Below, in pieces: positions 51,617 through 63,384 of a stretch of DNA of 64,000 bases. Numbering within the stretch: position 1 is the stretch's first letter; every line of letters begins with the position of its first letter. A model generated the notes under the pieces. It did not search any database. It was not told the DNA's origin and saw only the letters and a list, made by a program, of their open reading frames with translations. The stretch is taken from NCBI GenBank assembly GCA_963575745.1, contig CAUYUJ010019281.1, forward strand, positions 538,274 through 602,273, in the 5' to 3' direction. This DNA comes from Prorocentrum cordatum (taxonomy: Eukaryota; Sar; Dinophyceae; Prorocentrales; Prorocentraceae). The translations under genes and the position numbers were made by a program.

Positions 51617-51832
51617 CCTAGATGGGGTCGGAGTAGATGGGGTCGGCGGATCGCGCCGCATCGCCGACGCATCGACGATGCGGCTTGATGCGGAGACCGT
51701 GTTTACCCACGCCGACGTCGCCGATGCGTCGCCGACGTCGCCGATGCATCGCCGATGCATCGGCGATACATCTGCGATGCATTGGCGATGCGAGGCGATC
51801 CTTCGATCCCATCTATTCGGACCCCATCTAGG
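51617..51832. mobile_element. Foldback element with 38-bp inverted arms
   Basis: The left arm (from CCTAGATGGGGTC, 51617) and right arm (to GACCCCATCTAGG, 51832) match at 33 of 38 positions. The interior is itself palindromic, with repeated GCCGATGCATCGGCGAT. The whole 216 bp can fold on itself. Confidence 0.65.
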
Positions 51833-52794
51833 AGCCTCTCGAGAAGCTCCGCATACAGCCCCTGTGAGGGCGTTCGCGTGGCGCCTCCACTTCCCAGTTC
51901 GGCACACCACCTCACGCGGATCGCCTTTGCGCGCCCTTGCCCGAACCCGCACTGCCCCGCGGCGCACCGCGTGTACGAAGAGGGGGCCTTTCCCCTGCGC
52001 TACGCACAGCTGCGTAGCCTTGGGCCCTTTGCCACGGTTGTATGTTTCTCCCTGCCCGGGCCTCCAGGGGACCCTGCCGTGGCCACGACTGGATCCCCTC
52101 AAGATTCTGGCCAGGACGCTCCCCCAGCAGAGCTCCAAGGGTCGCTGCTACGATCGCCGTCGTCCTCCTGCTCCCGCCACTCCACCCGCCCGCGCGCCCG
52201 GTGCCCCCCCCCTCCTCTGACGGGTGAGGCCCTCGAGGAGCTGCAGCGGATGTCGATCGGGTCGGCTGGCCACCCCACGATGTGCCCGCCCGTGGGGGAG
52301 CGGGGGAGGGGGGAGGGGTCTTCTTCCTCTTTCTCGAGGGGTCCTCTTCGTCTTCCTCCTCCCTCTCCCTTGGCATCGCTCGGACGTGTGCATTTTGCCT
52401 TCGGCGAGGACCATCGAGGAGCATCCTTGATCATTTGGCGAAAAAAACCACGCACGAAACCGAAAAAGCACAGGGAATGGACGTCCGAGCGATGGCGAGC
52501 TCCTCATTCGCCTTCTCGTCGCCATCGCTCCGTGCAAGGAGAGTCCAGGCAATGATCTGCACGCCTGAGCCGTGACTCTGAGAGACCCTGCGGTGACGCT
52601 GAGAGTCTGCCGCATCCTCGTAATGAGCGAGCGAGCGAGCGGGAAATGCATTGCAAACAGTAGAATCCACACGCACGAAAACTCACAATCCATGCCCATG
52701 AGCAATGACCGTGGCGCTCCTGGTTGCAGCCGCCCAAGCGGAATTCGAAGGGATGGGAACCAGACAGCACAGGGAGAGGACACGCAGAGGCAGC

Positions 52795-52905
52795 AGCAAG
52801 AGAAGATAGAGAAGAGAGAGAGAGAGAGAGAGAGAGACAACAAGCAACATTACAAAGAGAAAGGGCGAGGGAGAGAGACAGAGAGAGAGAGAGAAACAAC
52901 AAGGG
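52795..52905 (+). repeat. (GA)n microsatellite
   Basis: GAGA runs in two blocks with AAC and GGGCGA interruptions. Confidence 0.9.
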
Positions 52906-53077
52906 GAAGACATGAACAAGGACAGGCAGCAGCAGCGGAGAGCGCCGAGAAGCGGGGAACCAGGGGACAACGAGAGCCGGCACTGCCAGATTTGTCCTGG
53001 CCTTGCCCAGGGATTCGGACTTCGAGCTGATCTAAGAGCTCCCCCCGCACGCGCCGCTCCAAGCTCTCTTCGGGGGT

Positions 53078-53480
53078 CTAGCCGGTCAGGTGCGGATGCA
53101 TCAGAACCTTAATGGTCGCCATGATTATCTGTCCTACCTCGCGATGCTCATGGACTGGCCAGGTGTAAAGCTTAGCTTCCTTACCATGCTTCCTGTCAAA
53201 GCAGTCCTCGAGCTTCGCGCAGAGAGTGTGTGTCTGGAGCTCCGCGCACGCAAGGTAATGTGACCTGGCAAATTCGTTCAACACCTCTTTGCTCGCAGCA
53301 TCTGCTGTGGGGCCAAAGAATCCAGAGCAACCTCGCCGTGATCAGGCTAGTAGCATGATTCTTGATTTCTGCTTTCATGCTTATGTAAGCGGCACTATGT
53401 ATAGTGATGCGGAAGGAAGCGACTGCGAGCACAGCGCGCTGTTCTTGAGCATTCTTCAAACATGAATTGGTGACTTGCCA
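53078..53480 (-). pseudogene. Possible coding remnant, unknown family
   Basis: On the minus strand one frame gives LKNAQEQRAVLAVASFRITI and SMKAEIKNHATSLITARLLW. A shift near 53330 leads to FGPTADAASKEVLNEFARSH then CAKLEDCFDRKHGKEAKLY and TWPVHEHREVGQ. Both parts have protein-like composition and no stop, which suggests exons or a frameshifted gene. No domain is recognised and no start is assigned. Confidence 0.3.
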
Positions 53481-55100
53481 AGAACCTTCATCCAGTCATG
53501 AAGTTTCGTGGCTGGATCCGCCCCCATGCGGCGGCTCTTCGCCTGGGTGTCGGCGCTTCCAGCCCCTCCGAGCCTTCTGACTTCGCCAGAAATCTAGATC
53601 TGATTTTTTTCTGCGATTTTGGCCCCCTGAGCACAAGCCACATCGCAAGCAGCACAACAAAAGGTCAACAGGCGAGAGCAACGGACGAGAACCATGATTC
53701 GCATTCTGCTGACACGAAGAAAATCTGGGAATCCAACCGGATCGATGAGAAGTTCTGTCAGATGCACCCCGTTGACACGCCACTCGAGCCTCTCCGAATC
53801 CGGAGAGAAATTATCAGGATAGCAGATCTGCACGACAGCGTGCGCTCGACTACTAAAGGTGGGCTACACATGTTTTTCTTGTTTGAAGGTCCTGCCTGCA
53901 GCACGGCGAGCTGCGTACCAAAGTCTTTCGAAAACGGTGCGCCTGACGACGACAGGAGAACACGTCTTTGCACGAGGGGCACCGGGCAACGATTCGTCGC
54001 AGTACATCAATATTCCAGGAAGCGGCACGGACCATGCATGTTACTATGAGCACGATGCCTACGTAACCCTTACCACGTCCGATACGCTTCACGCACGATT
54101 CCATCGACCTCAGAATCACGGACGCACGGCTCGTGCTTCTTCTTTCCTCCGCCCCATCCGCCGCCCCACCGCCAGGATCTTCTCCGCCAGCCCCGCCACC
54201 GCCGCCGCCGAGTCGCCGAAGGGAGGGTGAAGATCACGAGGGGGAGGAGTCGCAACCACTTCAATTGTGACGTCAGGATCGCCACATCCACCCAAATGAA
54301 CTCTTCCCTGCACTCGTCCATCGTGAACATAGCGGACGTGGGGCAGCATCGATCATCACCCCGCTGTCCAATAGCCTACTCAGTCCTTCTGGGTCTGAGC
54401 GCAGCTGGTGATTCCAAGGATGCGCTCTAGAGTTGACCGTGCTGTGTGCCACGAGAGTGCGGCCTGGGCCGAAAAGGGAGCTCGCCGAAAAAGGCGGCCG
54501 AGTGATTGTCAATACAACGGACATTGCAACAAGCCGGCGAGTCTGAAACACTACACCGTAATTTCCACCTTTCTCCCTTATCGGCCGTCGCATGAGCACA
54601 GACAGCTGCTCCGCGGAGGGCTGCACGAGTCATCTTGGACCTAGCCCGTAGCAGCACCCAAAGAATTGCAGTCAGCAGGCGAAACGGTCCAAGCTGAGCA
54701 AGGTCTCGCACTCGCGGGAGCAAGGTTGCACCCGAACGCGGTGTTTGTCCAGCGCATGCATGTGTTGTGGGCGAAGAAACGGCCCAGAAGGTGGTGAGAT
54801 CCCCGCGCACCTTGCACACGACACTGCAATTCTGGCACAAAGGTCTTGTGTGGGGCTTTCGCGGCCCCAAAGACCGGCAAAACGCAAGGACGCGACCGAT
54901 TGTTGATGGTATCGCTCCCATTTCTCGACCAAGTCCTCTGTGAAGGTACACGCCCCCAAGTCCTTCGCCTCCGCCTTTGACATCCGAGCCCGCCACGGCC
55001 CCATCCCCTCCTCCACCAGATCTGTCGGAACTACGCTCAGCAGAGAATCGGATTCGAGTGGTCGTTGGGGGCCCAGCTCCAAACAGAGGCGGCTCTTGTT
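53481..55100. other. Low-repeat region without an assignable gene
   Basis: One of the least repetitive parts of the window. Several overlapping ORFs exist (for example minus 54672-55082 and plus 53498-54049), but no two-exon model or domain could be supported. Confidence 0.3.
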
Positions 55101-55289
55101 ATTGAATCGCTTCGCTCATTCCGCCGGCCCGTGATATGGCATCGCTGGTTTTTGTCTATGTGTTCGTTGCCCATGTTGCGCTCTTGGGGGCGGGTGTCGT
55201 TCGGACGCGTTGCGTGGGGAGTTTTGATGGTGAAGCAGTTCCCTGGGGGTCGTCTCTCGATGGGGCGAAATAGAGTCGTCGTCAAGATG

Positions 55290-55930
55290 CTTCTTTGGGG
55301 GGCCTCTTGGGGTCTGTTGAGAGGCCGTTCGGGGGCGCCTGGGAGACATGTTTGAAGCCTTCTGGGGCTTCTTTTGGGCCTCCTGGGAGTCTCCTGGGGC
55401 CTCTTGGCGACATCTTGGGGCCTCTTGGAGGCCTCTTGGGGCCTCTTTGGGACCTCCTGGGCGCCTTCTGGGACGGAGGGCTCCATTTTTGAGTTCTCGG
55501 TATCCCTCCTGAGTCCCTCTTGGGCCCGTCTTGGGGCCTCTTGGTCCGTCTTGGGCGGCACTTGGGCCGTCTTGAGGGCTCTCTTGGGTCGTTTCGGCGC
55601 CGTCTTGGGAGCTTCGTGGGCCGTCTTGGAGCGGTCTTGGGGGCCTCTTGGGCCGTCTTGGAGCGTCCGGAAGCCGAAAAAGCCAGAACACAAAAAACAT
55701 CGAAAAAACAAATGAAAATCAACGATTTTGGCCTCTTGGGGCTCTCTTCGGAGGCCTCTTGGAAGGCTCTTGGGGCGTCTTGGAGGCCTCTTGGGCTGTC
55801 TTGGGGGCCTTTTGGGCCGTCTTGGGGTCATCTTCGGCGTCTTCGAGCGCTCTTTGGGCGTCTCGGGGGCCTCTTGGGCAGTCTTGGGGGCCTCTTGGGG
55901 CACTCTGAGCGCGCTCTGGGGAGCCTGAGA
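55290..55930 (+). repeat. 11-bp minisatellite, GGCCTCTTGGG / GGCCGTCTTGG type
   Basis: CCTCTTGGAGG, CCTCTTGGGGC, CTCTTTGGGAC and similar units, interrupted at 55675-55730 by an A-rich stretch. Confidence 0.85.
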
Positions 55931-58429
55931 GGCCGCACCCAGAAGGAAAACCATCTCTGAGTAGACTTGGTCGGGCGGCGGTCGGGGTACTTTTCGCCGG
56001 GGGACCCCCAGGAGCCGCCCCGCGCGCGCGAACTAGAAATACTGTTAATACTGTTAACCAGTTACCGGAGATCTTAGCACGCCCTGGCCCGTTGGGCCGG
56101 CGAATTGTTTGCTCTGGCGCTGCGCATGCGTATGCGCAAACAGCTATTCAGCCAACCTCGAATCGCAGAAACCAGACCCCGCGTGAAATTCTGGCACACG
56201 GTCTGTCACGCAAGAGGGCGCGCGATGTCGTCGGCAAGCGCGTTGTGAGATATTTCCACCCTGCGAACCCCAAGCTCAACTATGCCACAGTGCGCGCGCC
56301 ACCGCGTCGCCGGGGCTTTGGCAAGCAGCTGGTCTTGAAGCCGCGGGGGGGAATGTGCCCATGCTTTTCCGATGGCCAGGCGAAAGGCTCCCAACGACCA
56401 TTTCGCCGCGACCGCGTCGCCAGAACTGTCGCCACTCCCGCGTCGAAGCATCCAGGGGTCGTCTGGCGTCTCAACGGCAAGGCGCGCGTCTTGCGCCTGC
56501 TGCCGCTGTGGCAGGTGTGATCATAGCACTGGCCGGCGAGCGCAGCTAGGTCATGATGCCGAGCACAATGTGGCATTCTCGACGGGTATTGAAACTCTTG
56601 GCGCGCGAGACTTTGGCCGCGCGAAGCTGTTGATGCAGGGTGTTGCGTTGCAGAACGCACGGCCCCCTGCCATTGCGACGCATGCATTCCGCGGCGCGCG
56701 GCCGGCGACGCGGCTGTTTGCCGCCAGCGTGGAGTGCCTCATCAAACGCCTCGCCGCAACCATCGAGACCGCGCAACAATCGAATCTCGGCCAGCCCTAT
56801 CATTGTGAGCTGGCTTTTCGGACGTACACGGCGTAGCCACAGGATCCAGAGGTGCCCCGGTCTGCCGCGCGCAGATTTGAGGCCGATGGCTGATTGGACG
56901 CACGGGGCGCCGAAGCGCGGCCCCCCGCCCCCCCGCCCCGAGGGCTGCCGCCGCGACGGGCACAATGAGAGGGGGGGGCCAACGAGGGAAACGAGGGGGG
57001 GGGGGGGGCAACGAGGCGCGGCGCGCGGCCCCCACGCTGGCCTCAAGGGGGCCTCCGGCAGGTTGGGCCCGCGGGGGCCAGCGGCGGAGCCGCCCGCGCC
57101 TCGCGCAGGGCCTTCGCGAGGGCCTCGGTGCGGAGGGCGGGGGCGGCCCGCGCCCGCCCCGAGGGCGCCGCCGCGCGTTTCGTTGGAAAAGAGGGGGGGG
57201 GGGGCCAACGAGGATGTGGGACTTCCTAACCGCACCTGCGGCCCTCTGAGCGACTGCCCGGCGACCCGGCAAGAATCTTCGGCCCGCGGCAGCGCGCAGA
57301 CTCGGAGGGGCAGGGCGAGCTATGCAATCGTGGCGCTGCCGGCTGAGATCGCCCCAATCAGCTGGGATTGCCGCGAGACCTCCCTCGGCGCCTGGCGCCT
57401 CCAGCTGCCGCTTCCGCTCGACGGCGCCATGGCCATGCGACGGCGGGGGCGCCGAGAAGCGCGCGGCGCTTCGCGGGGGGCACTCCTTTGAGCGCCAGCA
57501 GGCGCGACAGTCGTCGACAATCGCCGAGGTGCCGTCGGCCCCTGCTGTCCCAGAGGTCGTCGAGGTGCCGATCCGTCCTCTCCCGCTCCCGTCGCCTCCT
57601 CACGGCACGGGCCTTTGCCGCGAGGCGCAGGCCACTGTCGGCCAGACGATCGAGCTCACCACTCCCTGCTGGAAGTGCCCGACGCGTCCGGCGAGCAGTC
57701 CGACGCGCGGGGCGCGCCCGCCTTGACGCTGGAATGCCTTTCCAGCCTCTCGCGCGCACACGGAGAATCATCATTTGGTTACCTGGCGGACGACAGCGAA
57801 GCGTCCCGCGCAGAGGGCCAGGGGGCGACGGCGGAGGTAAATGTTGCTCGTCTTCCTCCCGGATCCCCCCTTCACCTTCGCGATGCACTCTCGGCCCCCC
57901 CTCGCCCCCGAGCGCGTCCCTCTCCGCTTTTCGCGGCCCCGCCCGCCCCGCGCTCGCCCCCCCGCGCAGCGCAGGCGGCTGCTGGCAGCCGCGACGACGA
58001 GGCGGCGGCCGCGACGGCTGCAAGTCCCGGCGAGTGGCGCTGCGTCGCCCGACCGAGCCCGCGCCCCATCCCCCCGCTGACCGTCGCAGCTATACAGAGG
58101 AAGGCAAAGATGCTCGTGCCCGCCGGCACCGCGGAGAGCTGGGCCCGCAGCGCAGAACGTGTTCGCGGGGGGGGGGGGGAACGGCTTTGTATGTGCCGAC
58201 CCACTTCGTGCGCAGCATTGTCGGCTTAACGTTGTTGGCGATGCACCTGTGTGTGTTGCTGGCTATCTACTACTACTTTATTCACTGCGGCCGAGGCCAA
58301 AGTGAACAACACAAGAGCAGAGAGAGGGATCTCGGCGAGTTCGCCGTCGCAGGTGCCCCGCTGAGGCTCGGCTGGGCCCGCCTCGCTGCGCTGGGCGGGA
58401 GGCCGCCCCCCCTCTCGGCCCCGCTACAG
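55931..58429. other. GC-rich region, no gene assigned
   Basis: Long overlapping ORFs occur on both strands (plus 56372-56836, minus 56546-57235, plus 57368-58897), as expected of very GC-rich DNA. G-runs of 9-12 occur near 56995, 57192 and 58170. None shows a domain I can name. Confidence 0.3.
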
Positions 58430-58594
58430 TCAGGAGAGGACAAAAACACACAGACACAATTAATCTTCGATTCCCCCGAAAATATGGGAAAATACGGGAA
58501 GTGGGGGGGAACACAGAAACCTAGAAAATATAGGAAAATATGGGGAATCATTTTATTTGTGTGTATTTATTTGTGTGTCCTGGGGCCCCTTCAT
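58430..58594 (+). mobile_element. Short dispersed insert, copy 2
   Basis: 165 bp closely matching 20097-20248 from TCAGGAG through GAAAATATGGG and TGTGTGTATTTATTTGTGTGT to GGGGCCCCTTCAT. It ends at a CATACAG that could serve as a 3' splice site. No long direct repeats flank this copy. Confidence 0.7.
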
Positions 58595-58847
58595 ACAGGC
58601 GGGGCACCTACGCCGCAAGCAAGATCCAACCCTCAAGTCGGGATGCAGCGCTCCGGCAGCTGGCCCAGCATGTTGGGCCCCCACTTCCGATCCGGTTTCG
58701 GGGGCGCCCGATCCTTTACCGCGACGATCGCAGGGGAATGGGACGGAGAAGTAGCGGTGATCAAGACCACTGCGCTTCGAATGCCAATTCATTGCCACAA
58801 GCGACCAGTCTCGGAGCCTAAGGAGCAGGCACAACACGGGGGCTGGC

Positions 58848-58942
58848 ATGCCGACGACGAAGCAGGATGTCCAGCCCAGCGCAGAGCGCGCCTCTGACCC
58901 GCTGGATGCGAGTGAGCCGCCCACATTGATCAGCGACGTAAG
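58848..58942 (+). other. Possible short exon
   Basis: ATG 58848 encodes MPTTKQDVQPSAERASDPLD then ASEPPTLISD and meets a consensus-like donor GAC|GTAAGG. Too short to assign; it could belong to the ORF1-like relic downstream. Confidence 0.2.
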
Positions 58943-59111
58943 GGGGGCCCGAAGTCCCGCGAGTGCCCGCCAGCACAACGGCCATTGACCAGCGGAATTG
59001 GTCTTGCGGATCGTCACGCCGCCCGGATTGCAATGCGCATGGCTGACTTCGTGACGCATTCGGAGTCTCTGCTGCTCCCGATGGTGTTTTCTGTACTCCT
59101 GTAGCGCTCAC

Positions 59112-59625
59112 TTGAACAGCCAGTCGTGCCTCCTCCAACTGACGACCCCCTCGAGCAGCTGCTCATGGCGGCCTTCGGCGTTCAGTTCGCTCGCTCCTGA
59201 GGTGAGCCCCAGACCCTTATCGACGCGTCAAATGCATCGGCGATGTCTGATCTCCAGCGTGAGATGGCATGCGCGGCGCAGATGCAGCTGGCGCCGGCCG
59301 CGGCCGGGGCCACTGCGATCGCGGCGGGCGCGCGCGCGGCGCTGGACTGCGCCCCGCCGTTGGAGGATGGGCAGCGTCCCCCGCGCGCAGAAGCGGCGCG
59401 AGCGCAGCGGATGGGGGCCGCAGCGCGCGAGGCCGTAGACGCAGCGGGATGGGCAACCCGGTGCAGGGCCACGGACCCACGGGCCGCACGGGTGCTCAGC
59501 ATCAGCGCAGAGACGGAGCTCACTAGGGGGGCCTTCTTGGAGGGCGTCGCGGAGCGGTTGGATATTGCCAGCGTTGAGAAACACCAGTTCGAGGTAGTCG
59601 GGCCAGAGTCGCATCTGCATATCCT
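59112..59625 (+). pseudogene. LINE ORF1-like relic
   Basis: One frame has PPPTDDPLEQLLMAAFGVQF; a second (59243-59647) has AMSDLQREMACAAQMQLAP, an Ala-rich helix, and then RVLSISAETELTRGAFLEGV and HQFEVVGPESH. The last blocks resemble the start of the globular part of element 1 ORF1 (DGTIVVAMSQ…VRETLQPFI…EYEIKAAGGEPSK). The similarity breaks off at about 59615 in a repeat. Order, spacing and the helix support an ORF1 fragment of a related element, but this is by eye. Confidence 0.3.
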
Positions 59626-59990
59626 AGCATTGCACTGCATATCCTAGCATTGCAGCTGGAGGCATGGCGTCGCACAGCGGAACACCACATAGCATTGCAT
59701 TGCATGCCGTGGCATGGCACTGGGAATAATGACGCCAGCGCTGAAACGGAAGCACGATTCAGAACGAGCGGAAGCGTGGAAATGAGGCCAGCGCTGCAAC
59801 GGGAGCACGATTCGGAGCGAGTGGAAGCGCGGAAATGAGGCCAGCGTTGCAGCGGGAGCACGATTCGGAGCGAGTGGCACCGCGGAGTTGAGGCCAGCGC
59901 TGCAGCGGGAGCACGATTCGGAACGAGCGGAAGCCCGAAAATGAGGCCAGCGCTTCAGCGAGAGCAACATTATGAAAAGCAACAGCGAAA
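59626..59990 (+). repeat. 18-bp duplication, then 53-bp tandem repeat, about five copies
   Basis: GCATATCCTAGCATTGCA is duplicated at 59619-59656. AATGAGGCCAGCGCTGCA units then recur about every 53 bp (59781, 59834, 59886, 59940). Confidence 0.85.
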
Positions 59991-60149
59991 ACCCAACTCC
60001 CGGGAATTTTGTATGTAAAAAACAGTACGCGGAGGGGGCCGAACATGTTGTGGACGCCATCGGGGAGAGGAGGGTAGTATTCAGATTGTGTAATTGTGAA
60101 AAGGCAGGGAAACAACGCAAGACAAAGGGGGAACGAGAAAAGCCAGAAT

Positions 60150-60262
60150 CTCCTCCTCCTCCTCCTCCTCCTTCGTCTTCTGCTCCTCCTGCTCCTCCTG
60201 CTCCTGCTCCTCCTCCTCCTCCTCCTCCTCCTCCTGCTCCTCCTCCTCCTCCTCCCCCCTGC
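60150..60262 (+). repeat. (CTC)n microsatellite
   Basis: CTC/TGC triplets, facing a (GGA)n tract 450 bp downstream. Confidence 0.9.
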
Positions 60263-60703
60263 CCCACATCCGGGGGAGGGGGGAGGGGCACATATGGGGA
60301 GGACTGCAGAGAGAACGGTGCGTAGGAGGGGCAGTGTGATAGATGAGAGTAGAGTGGTCGATGGATAGGAATGGGAGGGCTGGAGGAGGGGCAGGAAGGA
60401 GGAATGGGGGGGTGGAGGGCGAGGTTGTTGGGAAGTAGGGGAAGCCTTGGCGGATAGGAGGAGGATGACGACAAGGAGGACGACGAGGAGGACGACGAGG
60501 CCGACGAGGAGGGTGGGGGAGGATGGGGGGCGGTCGGGGGAGGCAACGGCGAAATATTATGATAGTTGGAGAGGGGAGACGGTGGAAGGGAGGAACATAG
60601 AGGAAGGAAGGGAGTGGAGGAGGGATAATATGCAGGAGCTGAAGGTAAGCTTGGAACGGGTGAGAGAAACGAGGGGGATGGCGGAGGTTCGCGAGGGAGG
60701 CGG
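60263..60703. other. Purine-rich sequence, no gene
   Basis: GA-rich sequence with a GACGACAAGGAGG stretch; frames are open only because of composition. Confidence 0.4.
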
Positions 60704-60792
60704 AGCATGGAGGAGGCGGAGGAGGAGGAGGAGGAGGAGGAGGAGGAGCAGGAGGAGGAGGAGGAGGAGGAGGAGGAGGAGGAGGAGGAGCA
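60704..60792 (+). repeat. (GGA)n microsatellite
   Basis: GGA triplets ending in CACCACCACC. Confidence 0.9.
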
Positions 60793-61108
60793 CCACCACC
60801 ACCTTGAGGGCAGAGGGTGAAGAGGAGTTAGTTGCAGCAGCAACGGGGAGGCGAAGGAGGAGTGATGCGTATTTGTGTGTGACCGTGACACGACCCGAAG
60901 CATGCACCACGCAAGAAAACCTGGACCCAGGTGAAGACAGAACCGCACAGACGGCCAGTGGGTCAGCGTGGACGTGCCGATCAGCTGAAGCGTATAAAGG
61001 GGACGCGTAGCGAGCGAGCTTGGCGATGTCGTCGCTCCCGGCACCCAGCCTACGTGTAGCGAGGGTGGACCCGCGACCCTCTTTGGTGGTCAAGGGGCCC
61101 GCCGCCCA

Positions 61109-61650
61109 CTCAACGATGGGACTGCACGCAGGGATGCAAGCTAATCGAAGAAAGGATCGCACGATCTATCCGATCGGAGTACTTTATTAGTGAATTTAAA
61201 TGGTTTTGTGTTTTAACAAATGGTCGCAGCCACGCAGAGGCGTGCGCAGCGACGCCCCAAATGCTCGGTCTCCAGTACTTCTACGTGGCGGCGCCCCCGC
61301 AGGCACGCACAGGGCACGCGTGGCGACGGGGGCGTCGCCACGCAGAGCTTCTAAAGGCCAAACAGTTTGAAAACCAATTGTTTCCACTACTAAAGTATCG
61401 CCCCCTCCCCCTTTTTGGGAACTGTCTGCACGTCTGGCTCCAGGGGCACCGCAGGACAGCTGCGGTCACGTGCCCTCGCCTCCGACTCAACGATGGGACT
61501 GCACGCAGGGATGCAAGCTAAACGAAGAAGGGGTCGCACGATCTATCCGATCGGAGGATCGCCCCCTCCCTCTTTTTGGGGAACTGTCTGCACGTCTGGC
61601 TCCAGGGGCACCGCAGGACAGCCACGGTCACGTGCCCTCGCCTCGTCGCT
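61109..61650 (+). repeat. Tandem duplication, about 170-bp unit, first copy split by an insert
   Basis: Copy 1 is 61109-61179 plus 61398-61482; copy 2 is 61487-61650. Both share CAACGATGGGACTGCACGCA, GATCTATCCGATCGGAG and CTGTCTGCACGTCTGGCTCC. Confidence 0.85.
61180..61397. mobile_element. MITE-like insert with TA flanks and near-empty site nearby
   Basis: A 214-bp element (61182-61395) bounded by TA on each side interrupts copy 1 of the tandem duplication. Its ends are inverted repeats, CTTTATTAGTG left and CACTACTAAAG right, matching at 20 of 26 positions. Copy 2 has GA in place of the insert (61557-61558). TA duplication and short inverted ends fit a Tc1/mariner-type non-autonomous element. 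Confidence 0.7.
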
Positions 61651-61794
61651 CCAGCAAGGCCCGATACCCCCGACACGGGCTGCACCGCGCACGGGCGGTG
61701 GAGAGCAGCTCCGTGGCCACCTGCTGCGCGGAGAGCCGCGCACGCGCAGCAGCCCTGCCCCCACGAGGAGAGGCGCCTGGCGCAGGCAACGGAG

Positions 61795-61848
61795 GAGGAG
61801 GGGGAGGAGGGAGGAGGAGGAGGAGGAGGAGGAGGAGGAGGAGGGGGC
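61795..61848 (+). repeat. (GGA)n microsatellite
   Basis: A short, nearly pure GGA tract. Confidence 0.95.
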
Positions 61849-61859
61849 CGCGATCCTAA

Positions 61860-62790
61860 ACTTCCGGAGGTCCGCGCGGACCTCTTGGGCCGGCGCTGGG
61901 CCCCCCGTGGCGGCGCCCCCGTGCACCGCCCCCCCGGCACGCCTCTGCGAGTCGGGCGGGGGGCCCCGGCGCGCCGATCCGACGAGTCCGCGACGACCTC
62001 TGGGAGCGTAGAGTCAAACACCCTCATAAGGGCGCGCGACTCTGCTCAGGGTACCCTTGCGTCCTTGCTCTTCCTTGCTCTTGCGTCTCCGTCCTTGGTT
62101 TCGTCTTGGGGTGTTCGTCGTCCGCCGCCCCAGAAATCCCAACTTCGGCTTCCAAGGGTCTTGCGTCCTTACCCCGCGTCCTTATTAGGGTTTTAAACTG
62201 TGTTTTTTTGTTGCCCTCTTCTCTTCTTCTGGACGTGGCAGCAGTGTTGGCCGATCTCCGCCACGCTTTCCACGCTGCCGCCGTCGGCGTGCGGGCGGCA
62301 CGCGCGCGCGCCGATCTCTGGTCCGGGCCTGCGGGAGCCGCGGCTGGGCCGCGGGAGGGTCTCGGTGCTCCTGGCCCTCCGCCCGTCCCTGGTGCCGCTG
62401 GCGCCGAGCAGCTTCGGCGTGCGAGCTCTTTCTGGCGGTGTGCGTCGGCGGTCGGCGGCTCTCCAGCCCGGGGATGCCCCCCAGCGGCGCCCCGCCGAGA
62501 CCCTGCTCGGGGTGCCCGAGAATCGCCCCGAGCGGCCGCGGCAGAAAGCCGAAGTCTGGCCCTGGGAGCCGCGGGGGTGCTCTAGGCGTCTCTCTTCGGC
62601 GGTGGGGCAGCAGGCGGCCAGAGTCCCCCGCGGCGTCGCCCGGACGGCGGCAGGGCAAAGGGGAGGTGCCGCGGGTCCTGCAAGTACTTCTGGAAGAGGC
62701 TCCGGCCTGCGTTCTCCGCGCCTCGTGCTTCTCGCCCGTGCGCCGCGTAGGTCTGTAGGTCGTTATCTCTGTCGTCTCTTCTATCGTCTC
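61860..62790. other. GC-rich region, no gene assigned
   Basis: Frames 62106-62585 (Ala-rich) and 62200-63072 are open but show no recognisable domain; the latter ends in a CT-repeat-encoded Ser/Leu run. Confidence 0.3.
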
Positions 62791-62794
62791 CCTC

Positions 62795-63030
62795 TTTCTC
62801 TGTCTCTCTCTCTCTCTCTCACTCTCTCTCTCTCTCTCTCTCCCCCCCCTCGTGTCTCTCGGCTCCTCTTTTTCTCTATCTGTATTCTCTCTTTCTCTCA
62901 ACTCTTCTCTTTTTGTTTTTTTTTCTCTCTCTCTCTCTCCCACGTTGTTTTGTCATGGTTATCTATCTCTCTCTCTATCTATCGCTCTCTGTGTGTCTCG
63001 TTCTCTCTCGCTCTTTCTTCCTCTGCTTCT
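62795..63030 (+). repeat. (CT)n microsatellite blocks
   Basis: Several TCTC runs broken by C and T homopolymers. Confidence 0.9.
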
Positions 63031-63314
63031 CTCTCATTACATATTTCCCTCCCAGCGCTACATAGCATGTAAATATGTAGGCGTGCGTGTAACCTCGTTA
63101 TGTGAATACACACATGCTGTAATACATATGAGTATCTATGTATGTATAGCTGTATATATGCATATTTGTGATTGCATCTGTGATGTACGGATATGTACAG
63201 GCACATGTACACATCTGATTCACGTGTGTGTATCATTGGGTCTCCCTCCATGTGCCTCCGTCATGTACCCCCCAATCATGACGCACACGTCAACCTGTAT
63301 ATACGTGTACATAT

Positions 63315-63317
63315 GTG

Positions 63318-63358
<41 letters not shown>
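63315..63358 (+). repeat. (TA)n(CA)n microsatellite
   Basis: A TATATA run passes into ACACAC. Confidence 0.95.
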
Positions 63359-63384
63359 GCCTCCCGCCCCCAAAGGGCACCGCC

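Noticed and set aside
56092-56520. 143-codon plus-strand ORF as a gene
   Set aside because: All frames are open in this GC-rich stretch and no domain or repeat supports one over another.
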